From positions 459,666-523,665 of the forward strand of contig NZ_LT732529.1 in assembly GCF_900156865.1 (NCBI RefSeq): DNA of 64,000 bases, written 5' to 3'. A program made the position numbers and the translations under genes. Shown one piece after another: positions 1-7,785 of the stretch. Source of the stretch: Litchfieldia sinesaloumensis (GTDB taxonomy: Bacteria > Bacillota > Bacilli > Bacillales > Bacillaceae_L). Numbering within the stretch: position 1 is the first letter of the stretch; every line of letters begins with the position of its first letter. The notes below the pieces were generated by a model. The model was not told the DNA's origin. It ran no database searches and was given only the letters and a program-made list of their open reading frames with translations.

Positions 1-2
1 CA

Positions 3-218
3 GGTCCGACAGGCCCAACAGGTCCAACCGGCCCAACAGGTCCAACCGGCCCAACAGGTCCGACAGGCCCGACAGGTCCGACAGGCCCAACAGGTCCAAC
101 CGGCCCAACAGGTCCGACAGGCCCGACAGGCCCAACAGGCCCAACCGGCCCAACAGGTCCAACCGGCCCAACAGGTCCGACAGGCCCAACAGGCCCAACC
201 GGCCCGACAGGTCCAACA
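3..218 (+). repeat. Tandem 9-bp Gly-Pro-Thr coding repeats
   Basis: Twenty-four in-frame copies of a 9-bp unit (ggY-ccN-acN) run from the window edge. Codons vary only at third positions, mainly cca/ccg and aca/acc. Such arrays change length by slippage or recombination, so copy number is expected to vary among strains. The array probably continues upstream. Confidence 0.9.
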
Positions 219-716
219 GGAGTATGTGAATGTAAAGAAAGATATTGTAACGTCTATTATGATGGTCCGCTAACTGTTAATGTAACAACTGGTTCACCAG
301 TTCCATTTGATGAAGAAGGTGAGTGTTCAGAAACTGATGGAACACCAGATTTTATACGAAATGCAACCTCAGTAACTGTTGTAAATGCAGGAGTATACCT
401 TGTTAACTACAGTGTTATTTTTAATAATACACCTGCCACTAATGATGTTTTTGGGGTGTTTCAATTATATGTAAATGGTGACCCAATTCCAGCTAGTAGA
501 TTTGGAACTAGAGTAACACTCGCAAATAATCCAGCAGGAAATACAACAAGATTACAAGTAAATGGAGAAGCAATTGTTGCCATTCCTGCAGGGGGAATAC
601 TTGAATTAAGAAATATCGGAGGATCCACAGTTCATATTCGAGTTGAAGTAGCTGGTACAGCAATCAATGGTGCTGCAATGACGATTGTACAACTAGACAA
701 TGAAGAAGAAGTTTAA
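3..716 (+). CDS. Collagen-like (BclA-type) spore surface protein, 5' end cut by window
   Basis: The reading frame is open from the first complete codon of the window, so the true start lies upstream. Bases 3-218 encode 24 uninterrupted Gly-Pro-Thr triplets, a bacterial collagen-like stalk. A Cys-bearing linker ([10 protein letters not shown]) follows, then about 150 residues rich in beta-strand-like sequence, which resembles the C-terminal jelly-roll trimerisation head of BclA exosporium proteins. BclA-type proteins form the hair-like nap of spores as trimers; that role is inferred from the architecture. The linker CEC motif is shared with the next gene. There is no ATG before base 456, so a naive call would miss the collagen half. 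Exact homology to BclA was not tested. Confidence 0.85.
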   Translation, partial: GPTGPTGPTGPTGPTGPTGPTGPTGPTGPTGPTGPTGPTGPTGPTGPTGPTGPTGPTGPTGPTGPTGPTGPTGVCECKERYCNVYYDGPLTVNVTTGSPVPFDEEGECSETDGTPDFIRNATSVTVVNAGVYLVNYSVIFNNTPATNDVFGVFQLYVNGDPIPASRFGTRVTLANNPAGNTTRLQVNGEAIVAIPAGGILELRNIGGSTVHIRVEVAGTAINGAAMTIVQLDNEEEV

Positions 717-725
717 CAAAAAAGG

Positions 726-748
726 CATAGGGACTTTGTCTCTATGTC
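726..748 (+). terminator. Possible weak terminator after the collagen gene
   Basis: A 9-bp stem (catagggac with gtctctatg, one G-U pair) with a 3-nt loop lies 9 nt past the stop. The following T-run is poor, so termination is uncertain. Confidence 0.35.
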
Positions 749-911
749 TTCATTATTTTAAAGATGTAATTCCTATAAGTATTTATATCTTACTTAATTT
801 TGGAAGCAAGAGCTTAAAAATAAATTTAAGAGGGACATGTGCTGAGTCATTATTCAAACTCAGTAAATACAATATCAAGACATTAAAATTGAAAGACTGA
901 GGTGATTAAAA

Positions 912-1619
912 TTGTCGGGGATTCATTTCCATAATGATGAATGTGAATGTTCGAAGTGTTGTATTAGCGGACCAAGAGGTCCAAAAGGTAAACGTGGCCC
1001 AACCGGCCCAACCGGCCCAACCGGCCCAACCGGCCCAACCGGCCCAACCGGTCCACCTGGAGTTTGTGAATGTCCTACATGTGACTGTTGTACAGAAGGA
1101 ATGAGAGAGGTACTAGAAGCATTAGCTGCTAGGACCCCGGATGTTGAAGTTGACCTAGGAACTATTGATCAAACAGGTCCAGGTCAGGGTAACAATAATT
1201 TTATTATACAAGCTGTAGTAGATGGTTTTGTTGCAGTTGGAACAGTCCCAGGTATGGGAACAACTCGACGTAATGCGGCATTTCCAATTTGTAATGTTGT
1301 CGGAATTACAGCCAATGATGCAGCAACAGTTGCGATTTTAAATGGTCTAGAACTTCCAGGTGATATAGAGGATTGTGAAGATTGTTGTGAGGAATCCATG
1401 AGGGAATTTTTATCAAGAGTTATTGGTCAAAGCATAGATATTGATACAACAGCTACTGGTCAGTTTAATAATCTCCAGAATGTCTTTATCCGCTCTGCGG
1501 AAGATATTGGCCAAGGTGTAGTGAGAGTTACTGATACTGCAGAAGGACCTCCAGGTCGTGTATGGATTTTAAGTCTTTGCGAAATTACAACTGTTCAAGG
1601 ATTTGCAACATTGATTTAA
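912..1619 (+). CDS. Cys-rich collagen-like spore surface protein with duplicated C-terminal module
   Basis: 235 residues. TTG start, chosen because an AGGTGA ribosome site lies 6 nt upstream. Residues 10-18 form a Cys cluster (CECSKCC). Residues 20-49 are ten Gly-X-Y triplets, six of them GPT, followed by a second Cys cluster ([10 protein letters not shown]). The rest appears to be two related modules, about residues 57-131 and 155-228. Each begins Cys-rich then MRE(V/F)L, continues with an Asp-rich strand and an N-FI core, and ends in an (I/L)C motif. Spore-coat or exosporium placement is inferred from the collagen stalk, Cys content and neighbours. I do not recognise the C-terminal fold. 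Confidence 0.8.
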   Translation: MSGIHFHNDECECSKCCISGPRGPKGKRGPTGPTGPTGPTGPTGPTGPPGVCECPTCDCCTEGMREVLEALAARTPDVEVDLGTIDQTGPGQGNNNFIIQAVVDGFVAVGTVPGMGTTRRNAAFPICNVVGITANDAATVAILNGLELPGDIEDCEDCCEESMREFLSRVIGQSIDIDTTATGQFNNLQNVFIRSAEDIGQGVVRVTDTAEGPPGRVWILSLCEITTVQGFATLI

Positions 1620-1681
1620 TAGTAAGTAGGAGGCTGTTCATTTGAACTAGCCTTCTTCTCTTTTAAAAATGGCGCTTGCCT

Positions 1682-1866
1682 TTGACAAAAATCTTAGCAG
1701 GCATTGTAGCATTAATGATTGATAATAAAAAGAAACCGAATCAGAATCAATGATTTACTCCGGATGATATTAAAGAAATTTATTATATGGTGCAGTTAAA
1801 TGGAAAGGCATTAATTATAATACTTATGGTGCTGGGTATATTAATGCGCAAAACTCCATCAAGTAA
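1682..1866 (+). pseudogene. Decayed C-terminal remnant of a subtilisin-like serine protease
   Basis: One frame reads LAGIVALMIDNKKKPNQ, a TGA at 1751-1753, then FTPDDIKEI. A frame change near 1787-1795 leads into VKWKGINYNTYGAGYINA and a TAA at 1864-1866. This matches the end of S8 subtilases: the helix after the catalytic Ser (VAG-VALL), the TP-(D/E)-(Q/D)-(V/I)-K motif, and the terminal GAG-(Y/L)-INA. The catalytic domain upstream is absent, replaced by the end of the collagen gene. The stop and frameshift make it non-functional. The identity is motif-based and was not searched. Confidence 0.6.
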
Positions 1867-1875
1867 TTTTCACCT

Positions 1876-1903
1876 AAAAAACAGGCTCATGCAGCCTGTT
1901 TTT
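1876..1903 (+). terminator. Rho-independent terminator
   Basis: The stem aaaaacaggct / agcctgttttt has a 6-nt loop and a T-rich tail. It follows the subtilase remnant and is probably what is left of that gene's terminator. Confidence 0.65.
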
Positions 1904-1934
1904 ATCATTTTATAAAGCAAGCGGAGGTGTAGCG

Positions 1935-2162
1935 ATGAGTAAATTTGAAAAAGAGATAGAACGTTTTGTTGCTGACTACTATAAGGACCATAATGAAGTG
2001 AAGGGTAAACTTGATAAATGGGCTGCTGAAAACGAAAAGGGATTGAACCAACTGGCAATAGAAGCAGGGAAGTTCGAAAAAGAGCTTGAAGCAAGAATGG
2101 AGAAACTAGATCGGTGGTTTGCAAAACAACAGAATGAATTGGATAAGAACTTGGAGAGTTAA
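1935..2162 (+). CDS. Small charged coiled-coil protein, unknown
   Basis: 75 residues behind a GGAGG ribosome site (gcggaggtgtagcg-ATG). The sequence is almost entirely charged and helical, with heptad-like hydrophobic spacing ([21 protein letters not shown]) and no Cys, signal peptide or membrane segment. It lies between spore genes, so a small spore or forespore protein is possible, but I do not recognise the family. Confidence 0.65.
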   Translation: MSKFEKEIERFVADYYKDHNEVKGKLDKWAAENEKGLNQLAIEAGKFEKELEARMEKLDRWFAKQQNELDKNLES

Positions 2163-2265
2163 CGCGGATTCTGAATTTCCGCACTTGCCCTGTGTTCCTG
2201 TCCTCACCAAAACAAGCCTCCAAACATATTTTATAATGTACTCTTTTAAAGAGGAGGTGCGAAAT

Positions 2266-2394
2266 ATGGGCTACGGATTCGGTGGTTGCGGCTATGGTTA
2301 TGGCGGTGGCGGATACGGCGGCGGTTCAACTTTTGTTTTAATCGTCGTATTGTTCATCCTATTAATTATTGTAGGTGCTTCTTTCTACAACTAA
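2266..2394 (+). CDS. yjcZ: YjcZ-family sporulation small protein
   Basis: 42 residues. The longer open frame from 2119 is ignored because GAGGAGGTG lies 8 nt before the ATG at 2266. Residues 2-21 are Gly/Tyr-rich ([19 protein letters not shown]), followed by one hydrophobic segment ([18 protein letters not shown]) and a two-residue tail. This is the signature of the YjcZ/SscA-like family of tiny spore-associated membrane proteins. Its place beside spoVIF matches B. subtilis. Molecular role is unknown. Confidence 0.85.
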   Translation: MGYGFGGCGYGYGGGGYGGGSTFVLIVVLFILLIIVGASFYN

Positions 2395-2414
2395 TTAAAT
2401 AATTTTTCCAGTAG

Positions 2415-2442
2415 AAGTACGAGTCGATCGGCTCGTACTTTC
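2415..2442 (+). terminator. Terminator after yjcZ
   Basis: A 9-bp stem, aagtacgag / ctcgtactt, with an 8-nt loop followed by tttctcc. Confidence 0.6.
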
Positions 2443-2544
2443 TCCATTTATCACATGAAATGAAGGATACAATTTTTCAGCGATTCGTCGCACCACTTGT
2501 TGGTTGGGTTCATAAGATATACCACAATGTAAGGAGGCTTCGAA

Positions 2545-2799
2545 ATGGATAATAACTTTTTTAAGAATATTGAAAAGAAAACAGGCGTGAATATGCAGGA
2601 TGTATTCCAGTTAGCAAACTCTTTGCAAAATGCTAATTTTAAGGATGAGAAAACAGTTCGTTCAGTAATTAGAAGGGTTTCTCAAATTGCAAATAAGCCA
2701 GTAAACAAACAGCTTGAAGACAAAATTGTAAAAAGCATTGTAAGTGGAGACGAAAAATTGGACTTCGGCACTATTTCAAAAATGATAAATAAAAAATAA
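2545..2799 (+). CDS. spoVIF: Stage VI sporulation protein F
   Basis: 84 residues with an AAGGAGG site 8 nt before the ATG. The start MDNNFFKNIEKKTGVNMQD and the segment on pairs of VR-VIRRVSQIAN match the SpoVIF (YjcC) family of short, mother-cell expressed proteins. In B. subtilis SpoVIF is needed for late coat assembly and acts on GerE-dependent gene expression. The adjacent yjcZ supports the call. No membrane segment is present. The function here is by family membership only. Confidence 0.85.
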   Translation: MDNNFFKNIEKKTGVNMQDVFQLANSLQNANFKDEKTVRSVIRRVSQIANKPVNKQLEDKIVKSIVSGDEKLDFGTISKMINKK

Positions 2800-2804
2800 G
2801 GCAA

Positions 2805-2834
2805 GGGGTCTGGCGAAATTGTCAGGCCTTTTTC
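2805..2834 (+). terminator. Probable terminator after spoVIF
   Basis: ggtctggc pairs with gtcaggcc through an 8-bp stem containing G-U pairs, followed by ttttt. Confidence 0.5.
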
Positions 2835-2935
2835 TAGATGACCCTTATAATCATCGGGAAGCATTCGAATTCTATCAGTAATAAAAACAAAAAAACATAC
2901 ATATAAAAAAATAAATCGAGTTGGAGGGCGAGTAT

Positions 2936-3178
2936 ATGGGCTATATTTTACCAATCAATAATGAACAATACACTCAATATGTACATCGAACAACGCCTTA
3001 TAAAACGAATTATTTAAGGCTTCATCAAATTAACCCAGCTTCATTGACCTATAATCAGCGTAATTATGACCAACAGCATACCGAACAAAAATCAACAATG
3101 AAAAAACCAAGCCAATATGTTGAAGCAGTTCGTGCACAATATACTGGAAAAGGATTACTATACAATGAGCGCATTTAA
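2936..3178 (+). CDS. Hypothetical small polar protein
   Basis: 80 residues beginning MGYILPINNEQYTQY. The open frame extends to a TTG at 2921, but that TTG is part of the ribosome site (ttggagggcg), so the ATG at 2936 is chosen. The protein is rich in Tyr, Gln and Asn, has no membrane segment, and ends in a basic stretch (VEAVRAQYTGKGLLYNERI). Proteins starting MGYILP followed by a Gln/Tyr-rich tract occur in other bacilli, but I know no function. Its location suggests a sporulation link; this is inference. Confidence 0.65.
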   Translation: MGYILPINNEQYTQYVHRTTPYKTNYLRLHQINPASLTYNQRNYDQQHTEQKSTMKKPSQYVEAVRAQYTGKGLLYNERI

Positions 3179-3190
3179 TAAAAGGGAAGG

Positions 3191-3865
3191 TTAGTATTCT
3201 TGAATGTACAAGCCTTCCTCTTCAAGCCATTCTGCAAAAAGTAAATCCTTGTATGTGGTTACACCTTGATTCTTCAATTCTGATTGTAGCCAAGCTTCAG
3301 AAAATCCACTTTCCCTCAGGTTTTCTTCAATTAAGACACCATCACTTACTAATGTTATCGGAAGTCTAACCTTCTGTTCCGCCATCTTGTAGTCACTTCG
3401 AGTAGGTGGATCATAAGGTGATTTTTTGAGGACACTAATCGAACCGTCTGTTTCCAGGATGGCATACTCAGCTTCTCTAATCGAAAAAACACCCTTCGAA
3501 CGGAGGAGATGCTGAAGTTGGTTAATATCCAATTTGTTTTTCTTTAAATGCTCTTTTATAATTTTTCCTTTATGTATTATAATCGTAGGCTTCCCCTCAA
3601 GAAATGGTCTCGTCCTGCGAATCTTTTGTGTAATCACTTCTATCACATAAATCAGGCCTCCCCAAATAACGATGGCAAATAGAATGTGGGAGATCCCTAT
3701 CTTTTGGTCAAATACAGCATTTCCAACTAGTTCACCGAGTACTAAGGCGGAGATAAAATCAAAAGCCGTAATTTGGGTTATTTGTGTTTTTCCTAGTATT
3801 TTAGTAAGTACCAATAACCCTAAAAGCCCAACCCCTAAATCAAGTGTAATCCTAAAGTATTCCAT
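3191..3865 (-). CDS. DUF421 membrane protein (YetF/YdfR type)
   Basis: 224 residues starting MEYFRITLDLG. An upstream in-frame start exists, but the ribosome site (gaggggtgag) sits 5 nt before this ATG. Three N-terminal membrane helices lie at about residues 5-25, 37-55 and 60-80. A soluble DUF421 domain follows, with the typical GKPTIIIHKGKI and (L)RSKGVFSIREAEYAILE segments. B. subtilis has several such proteins (YetF, YdfR, YdfS, YkjA, YrbG), some linked to the spore membrane or germination. Orthology to one of them cannot be settled by eye. Confidence 0.8.
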   Translation of the reverse strand: MEYFRITLDLGVGLLGLLVLTKILGKTQITQITAFDFISALVLGELVGNAVFDQKIGISHILFAIVIWGGLIYVIEVITQKIRRTRPFLEGKPTIIIHKGKIIKEHLKKNKLDINQLQHLLRSKGVFSIREAEYAILETDGSISVLKKSPYDPPTRSDYKMAEQKVRLPITLVSDGVLIEENLRESGFSEAWLQSELKNQGVTTYKDLLFAEWLEEEGLYIQEY

Positions 3866-3950
3866 TAAGCTCACCCCTCTATGGTAGAATGAGCAGGATT
3901 GTCCTTTTTTATCCAATAATCACCCCAAATAGGATAAACGCGGTCAATGT

Positions 3951-3977
3951 AAAAAAGGATGTCATTTGACATCCTTT
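3951..3977 (-). terminator. Terminator of the yjcHGF operon
   Basis: An 11-bp stem (aaaggatgtca / tgacatccttt) with a 2-nt spacer. On the minus strand it ends in a T-run. It may also act on the plus strand. Confidence 0.7.
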
Positions 3978-3982
3978 CGTGC

Positions 3983-4405
3983 TTATACTTCTTTTATCAT
4001 CGTGACATGAGGTATACCAGCATCCATGAAAATGCCAGATACAGTTTCATATCCCAATTTTTTATAAAAGTTTTCTGCTTGAGTTTGTGCATTGAGCTTT
4101 AATTTTGAAATACCTCGCTCTTTTGCAATATCCTCCATTTTATGCATAATCACATTTCCTGCACCTTTTTTACGATGTGAAGCAAGTACACAGATACGCT
4201 CTACTTTGCCGTAACCATCTAGTACACGGAAACGTCCGGCTCCAACAGGTTCATTGTTATCATAGAGGACAATATGTGTAGACTCATCCTCAAATTGATC
4301 GATTTCTTCCTCTAGAGGGACATTTTGTTCATCAACAAATACAACTTTTCTTATTGTAAATGCATCGTCTTTTTCTTTGTTGTTTGTTACGATTCTAGGT
4401 TCCAT
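3983..4405 (-). CDS. yjcF: GNAT-family N-acetyltransferase
   Basis: 140 residues. The GNAT fold is visible: substrate arm (VFVDEQNVPLEEEID), then the acetyl-CoA binding motif A (ERICVLASHRKKGAGNVIM, with R/Q-x-x-G-x-G/A changed to RKKGAG), and motif B (NAQTQAENFYKKLGYE). It belongs to the ElaA/YjcF-like group. It follows yjcG by 7 bp in the same order as B. subtilis yjcH-yjcG-yjcF. The acceptor substrate is unknown. Confidence 0.85.
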   Translation of the reverse strand: MEPRIVTNNKEKDDAFTIRKVVFVDEQNVPLEEEIDQFEDESTHIVLYDNNEPVGAGRFRVLDGYGKVERICVLASHRKKGAGNVIMHKMEDIAKERGISKLKLNAQTQAENFYKKLGYETVSGIFMDAGIPHVTMIKEV

Positions 4406-4412
4406 GTTGTGT

Positions 4413-4928
4413 TTACTTTTCCTTTCCTAATCGAAATGTTTCATATACAGTCCAAGATCCATTTTCTAGTTGATAAAGAAGATGGATGCGGTCAATTTGT
4501 TCCTCATGGTTAATGTTTAGCATACGTAATTGGCCATATACATCTGAATGTTCATCACTTGATAACTTTTGGCCAATGGTAATGTGTGGGACAAACGCAT
4601 ATTCAGGTTCTCCTGCAAAATACCCAGAGTGGAGTGCATTATGTAAGTTTTGTAGTTCTTCAACAGGGTCTACTTTTAAATAAATAACATTATTCACAGG
4701 AGAGAATGAGCTAACTTTTAATATCTTAAGTGTAAATGGTTCTGCCTGTTTTGTAATTGAATCCAGTTCTTTAGTAATTTCATTAATTTCATCATCGGAT
4801 GCGTCAAATGCATTCTTAACTGTAATATGTGGTGGAATCAATGCATAATGCGGATCATACCGTTTACGATACGAATTTGCTGTATCTTGAAGTACTTTGG
4901 ATGGGAAAATCACTATACCATATTTCAT
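4413..4928 (-). CDS. yjcG: 2H phosphoesterase-like protein YjcG
   Basis: 171 residues. Start [10 protein letters not shown] at 4928 is preferred over an upstream in-frame start because AGGAGGG lies 8 nt before it. The two conserved H-x-T motifs of the 2H phosphoesterase (2'-5' RNA ligase-like) superfamily are present: PPHITVK and VPHITIG, about 85 residues apart. The natural substrate of YjcG is not established. It sits between yjcH and yjcF in a probable operon. Confidence 0.88.
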   Translation of the reverse strand: MKYGIVIFPSKVLQDTANSYRKRYDPHYALIPPHITVKNAFDASDDEINEITKELDSITKQAEPFTLKILKVSSFSPVNNVIYLKVDPVEELQNLHNALHSGYFAGEPEYAFVPHITIGQKLSSDEHSDVYGQLRMLNINHEEQIDRIHLLYQLENGSWTVYETFRLGKEK

Positions 4929-5032
4929 TTTTGTTACCCTCCTCATGATTAATCAATCAAACTTGGAAGTACTTGGATTTGTTTTACATCATTATAACAA
5001 ATAACTAAAAATGATAGAACACAAAAACTGTG

Positions 5033-5758
5033 TCATTTCAACATTTTTGACAGTGCTCTTGGTAAGTCAGGCTGCCAATGCGTCCATGTATGATTACCAT
5101 TAAATTCTTCATAAAAATAAGGATAGCCCTTGTTCGAAATAATTTTATGTAATTCTCGGTTTGGTGTTAGAAAATCCTCCACCTCACCTTTCGTTGTTTT
5201 TACTTCAGTCTCACCTGTTCCAATCACATGATACAAGTCAAGAAGATGTGGTTCTTCAAACTTTTCTACTTGGCGAAGAACATGATTATTGACAAGAGGT
5301 GATTGCATGATTACCTTCCCAAATGTATGAGGATATTCGAGTGCTGTTAGAAGGGAAATGGTTGCCGCTAATGAATCCCCAATTAATGCACGGCCTTGCC
5401 CCATTTGGTAGGTTGGAAATTCTTGATCTAAAAATGGTACAAGTTCTTCCCCTAAAAATCGTTTATATAATGGGAATTGCTCACCCTCAGGGTGATATTT
5501 CCTACGGCGGTCTGCAACACTTTTATACGGTACGCCAACTATAATAGTGTTGGCTATCTCCTTTGACTCCAATAACGAGTCTGCAACCCGCGCGACTCTG
5601 CCAAGATTAAAATAGTCACGTCCGTCTTGAGCGATTAGTACATTGTATTTATAAAGAGGGGAGAAGGTTGCTGGTAGATAAACGATAAGCTCAAGTTCCT
5701 CATTTAAGATCTTACTATGTATAGTCATTTCCCTAACTGTACCTTTATTAACCGTCAT
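5033..5758 (-). CDS. yjcH: Esterase-like alpha/beta hydrolase YjcH
   Basis: 241 residues of the enterochelin-esterase D type (putative esterase family). It begins with a beta-sandwich-like N-terminus ending in VIYLPATFSPLYKYNVLIAQDG-type strands. The nucleophile elbow is GDSLAA (Ser near residue 129), followed later by a candidate Asp/Glu region and the C-terminal His in FNGNHTWTHW. It has no signal peptide, so it is cytoplasmic. It heads yjcHGF, with a 104-bp gap before yjcG. Substrate is unknown. Confidence 0.82.
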   Translation of the reverse strand: MTVNKGTVREMTIHSKILNEELELIVYLPATFSPLYKYNVLIAQDGRDYFNLGRVARVADSLLESKEIANTIIVGVPYKSVADRRRKYHPEGEQFPLYKRFLGEELVPFLDQEFPTYQMGQGRALIGDSLAATISLLTALEYPHTFGKVIMQSPLVNNHVLRQVEKFEEPHLLDLYHVIGTGETEVKTTKGEVEDFLTPNRELHKIISNKGYPYFYEEFNGNHTWTHWQPDLPRALSKMLK

Positions 5759-5813
5759 ATTTTATCCTCCAAACACTCAATCAAAATCAAACTTACTTCT
5801 TTATTATAACGCC

Positions 5814-5851
5814 TGAAAAAAAGGAAAGCGACAGGAAATAGTCCCTGTCGC
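5814..5851 (-). terminator. Terminator of the symporter gene
   Basis: Stem gcgacagg / cctgtcgc with an 8-nt loop; the minus strand continues into a T-rich stretch (ttcctttttttc). Confidence 0.65.
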
Positions 5852-5865
5852 AAATTCTTGAAAAA

Positions 5866-7095
5866 TTATACGGTAGCTTCATCCATGTGCTTTTTTTCTG
5901 ATTCTGCAACATAGACTGCACACGCAGCATCACCTGTAATATTGATGGCTGTACGTGTCATATCAAGTAAGCGGTCAATACCGATGATTAATCCAATTCC
6001 TTCTGGAGGTAAACCAACCGATTGAAGAACCATTGCAAGCATAATAAGTCCGACCCCTGGCACACCAGCTGTTCCAATACTTGCGAGTACAGCAGTTAAG
6101 ATAACTATTAGAATTTGAGAAAAAGTAAGATCATAACCGTATACTTGTGCAATGAAAATTGTGGCAACACCTTGCATAATAGCAGTTCCGTCCATGTTGA
6201 TTGTGGCCCCCAATGGTTGAACAAAACTACTGATTGATTTAGGAACCTTTAGATTGTTTTGAGCCATTTCCATTGAAATTGGTAGTGTGGCGCTACTACT
6301 TGATGAGCTAAAAGCAACCGTCATCGCCGGAGCAAAGCCTTTAACAAACTCAATTGGGTTGCGTTTTGCTAATAAGGCTACAGTTCCACCATATGTGATA
6401 ACAGCGTGAATGAGTAGGGCAGCAAGTACGATTAAGAAATAGCCAATCATTGCTTTAATTGCAGCATAACCTTGGCCTCCAATGGCAGTTGCAATTAAGC
6501 CAAACGTACCATACGGAGCAGTTCTCATAACAAGATGAACAAGATACATTAATATTTCATTTGCTTGTTCAAATAAATTTAAAATACCCTTTGTTTTCTC
6601 GCCTAACACAGTTAAAGCTAATCCGATAAATATCGAAAATGCGATAATTTGAAGCATATTTGCATCATTCATAGCGGTGAAAGGGTTTGTTGGGATAATC
6701 CCAATTAACGTTTCCATGAAGGGAGGTGCTGAAGTGGCACCTTCATAAGTTGCCCCTTCTGTATTAAACCCTCCACCGGAGCCAGGCTTAAATATAGAAG
6801 CAAGAGCGATTGCAATCGTAATGGCAATCGTTGTTGTTGCAATGAAATAAGTAATCGTTTTAGCCCCAATTCTACCGAGTTTTTTTGGATCTCCAAGACC
6901 CGCAACTCCTAGAGTAATAGAAACTAAGACAATTGGAACAACGAGCATTTTAATTAAACCTAGGAAAATCTGTCCAAGTGGAACAAAAACCCAGTTATTT
7001 GCATACTCAAAAATTGTTGGTGATGTGAGATTTAATATAAGACCGACAATGGCACCTAAACCTAAACCTAATAAAATCTTTTTGGTTAATGACAT
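5866..7095 (-). CDS. Dicarboxylate/amino acid:cation symporter (DAACS)
   Basis: 409 residues starting MSLTKKILLG; a GAGGAGG site sits 6 nt before this ATG, so the upstream extension is dropped. Eight membrane helices and two re-entrant hairpins are expected. Family motifs are present: serine-rich loop SSSSSATLPISM (hairpin 1), NMDGTAIMQG (helix 7 cation site), and the C-terminal MTRTAINITGDA. This is the GltP/GltT/DctP group that imports glutamate, aspartate or C4-dicarboxylates with Na+ or H+. The R in MTRTAIN favours acidic substrates. The gene lies behind a c-di-AMP riboswitch, which ties it to osmotic control. Confidence 0.9.
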   Translation of the reverse strand: MSLTKKILLGLGLGAIVGLILNLTSPTIFEYANNWVFVPLGQIFLGLIKMLVVPIVLVSITLGVAGLGDPKKLGRIGAKTITYFIATTTIAITIAIALASIFKPGSGGGFNTEGATYEGATSAPPFMETLIGIIPTNPFTAMNDANMLQIIAFSIFIGLALTVLGEKTKGILNLFEQANEILMYLVHLVMRTAPYGTFGLIATAIGGQGYAAIKAMIGYFLIVLAALLIHAVITYGGTVALLAKRNPIEFVKGFAPAMTVAFSSSSSSATLPISMEMAQNNLKVPKSISSFVQPLGATINMDGTAIMQGVATIFIAQVYGYDLTFSQILIVILTAVLASIGTAGVPGVGLIMLAMVLQSVGLPPEGIGLIIGIDRLLDMTRTAINITGDAACAVYVAESEKKHMDEATV

Positions 7096-7182
7096 AAATA
7101 ACCTCCTCAAAGATGTAGTTGAATGTGTATAGTGGCAGCAAAAGGGTAGTGGTATTTCGATGAAAAGCATACTTTAGGAGAC

Positions 7183-7210
7183 GCAAAAAACCACGAGAGT
7201 CTGCCCGTGG
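7183..7210 (-). terminator. Riboswitch expression-platform terminator
   Basis: Minus-strand hairpin ccacg-(10 nt)-cgtgg followed by six T. It sits between the aptamer and the symporter start, as expected for an OFF switch that stops transcription when ligand is bound. Confidence 0.75.
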
Positions 7211-7226
7211 CTTAGGTGTAAAAATT

Positions 7227-7380
7227 ACGCAACTATGCTCTCTCCAGATGCTTACGAGGTTAGCTGTCGGATTCGGATGAAGAGTATTTTCCTACCTTTT
7301 TATAAAAAAGGATTCACCCCGTGTGCACTTCCTTTTGCACGAATATGGTTCCCCCGTTTCCCAAAATGGGAATTCAGCGT
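7227..7380 (-). promoter_or_regulatory. Cyclic di-AMP riboswitch (ydaO/yuaA class)
   Basis: Read on the minus strand, the closing stem tacgc / gcgta brackets the conserved blocks of the ydaO element: gggggaacca, ggggtgaatcc, then tcatccgaatccgacagct, aacctcgtaagc, and ggagagagca. These are the invariant ligand-site segments of this class, which binds c-di-AMP and turns genes off. Here it controls the DAACS symporter gene through the terminator just downstream. The class assignment rests on consensus recall; no covariance model was run. Confidence 0.9.
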
Positions 7381-7411
7381 ATATTAAATTGTACTTTGCC
7401 TTGATATAATA

Positions 7412-7441
7412 TTTATAGCTTATAATATGTATTTATGTCAA
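7412..7441 (-). promoter_or_regulatory. Sigma-A promoter of the riboswitch transcript
   Basis: On the minus strand: TTGACA, 18-bp spacer, TATAAA. It lies about 32 bp upstream of the aptamer. Confidence 0.6.
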
Positions 7442-7549
7442 TTATAACATATTTTCTCACAATTCTTATGTTGTAAATAGTATGACGTTTTATTAAACCT
7501 ATATATTTAATAAGTAACCTATTCTCTCATGATAATTAATAGAATACAA

Positions 7550-7578
7550 TTGACAAATTAACTAAACGCATGTATATT
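7550..7578 (+). promoter_or_regulatory. Sigma-A promoter of tRNA-Val
   Basis: TTGACA, 17-bp spacer, TATATT, ending 20 bp before the tRNA. Confidence 0.8.
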
Positions 7579-7598
7579 ATGAAGTATTCTAATACTTT

Positions 7599-7671
7599 GA
7601 TTCCGTAGCTCAGCTGGGAGAGCGCTACCTTGACAGGGTAGAGGTCGTTGGTTCGAACCCAATCGGAATCA
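7599..7671 (+). tRNA. tRNA-Val (anticodon GAC)
   Basis: 73 nt. Acceptor stem gattccg / cggaatc, D arm with agctcagctgggagagc, anticodon stem ctacc / ggtag with loop ttgacag (anticodon GAC), and T arm with ggttcgaaccc. CCA is not encoded (the next bases are cta). It is a single tRNA with its own promoter and terminator, not part of an rRNA cluster. Confidence 0.97.
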
Positions 7672-7680
7672 CTAACAAGA

Positions 7681-7718
7681 AACCCTTGATAATTTTCTAT
7701 TATTAAGGGTTTTTTTTA
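7681..7718 (+). terminator. Terminator of tRNA-Val
   Basis: Stem aacccttgataat / attattaagggtt (one G-U) followed by eight or more T. Confidence 0.85.
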
Positions 7719-7737
7719 TTACATTCTAATACTTTCT

Positions 7738-7769
7738 TAAAAACCACCCGCACAACTTATGCGGGTGGT
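7738..7769 (-). terminator. Terminator of the sstT-like gene
   Basis: A 10-bp G+C-rich stem (accacccgca / tgcgggtggt, 7-nt loop). The T-run lies on the minus strand. Confidence 0.8.
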
Positions 7770-7785
7770 ACTATCTTACATATAA

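Noticed and set aside
3-218. Tandem repeat at the window start as a CRISPR array
   Set aside because: The unit is 9 bp without spacers and encodes in-frame Gly-Pro-Thr, so it is a collagen-like coding repeat.
700-900. 66-codon open frame after the first collagen gene
   Set aside because: It overlaps the collagen stop in another frame, has no ribosome site, and contains the weak terminator hairpin.
1870-2223. 117-codon minus-strand frame
   Set aside because: It is a shadow of the small coiled-coil gene and the terminator; no ribosome site.
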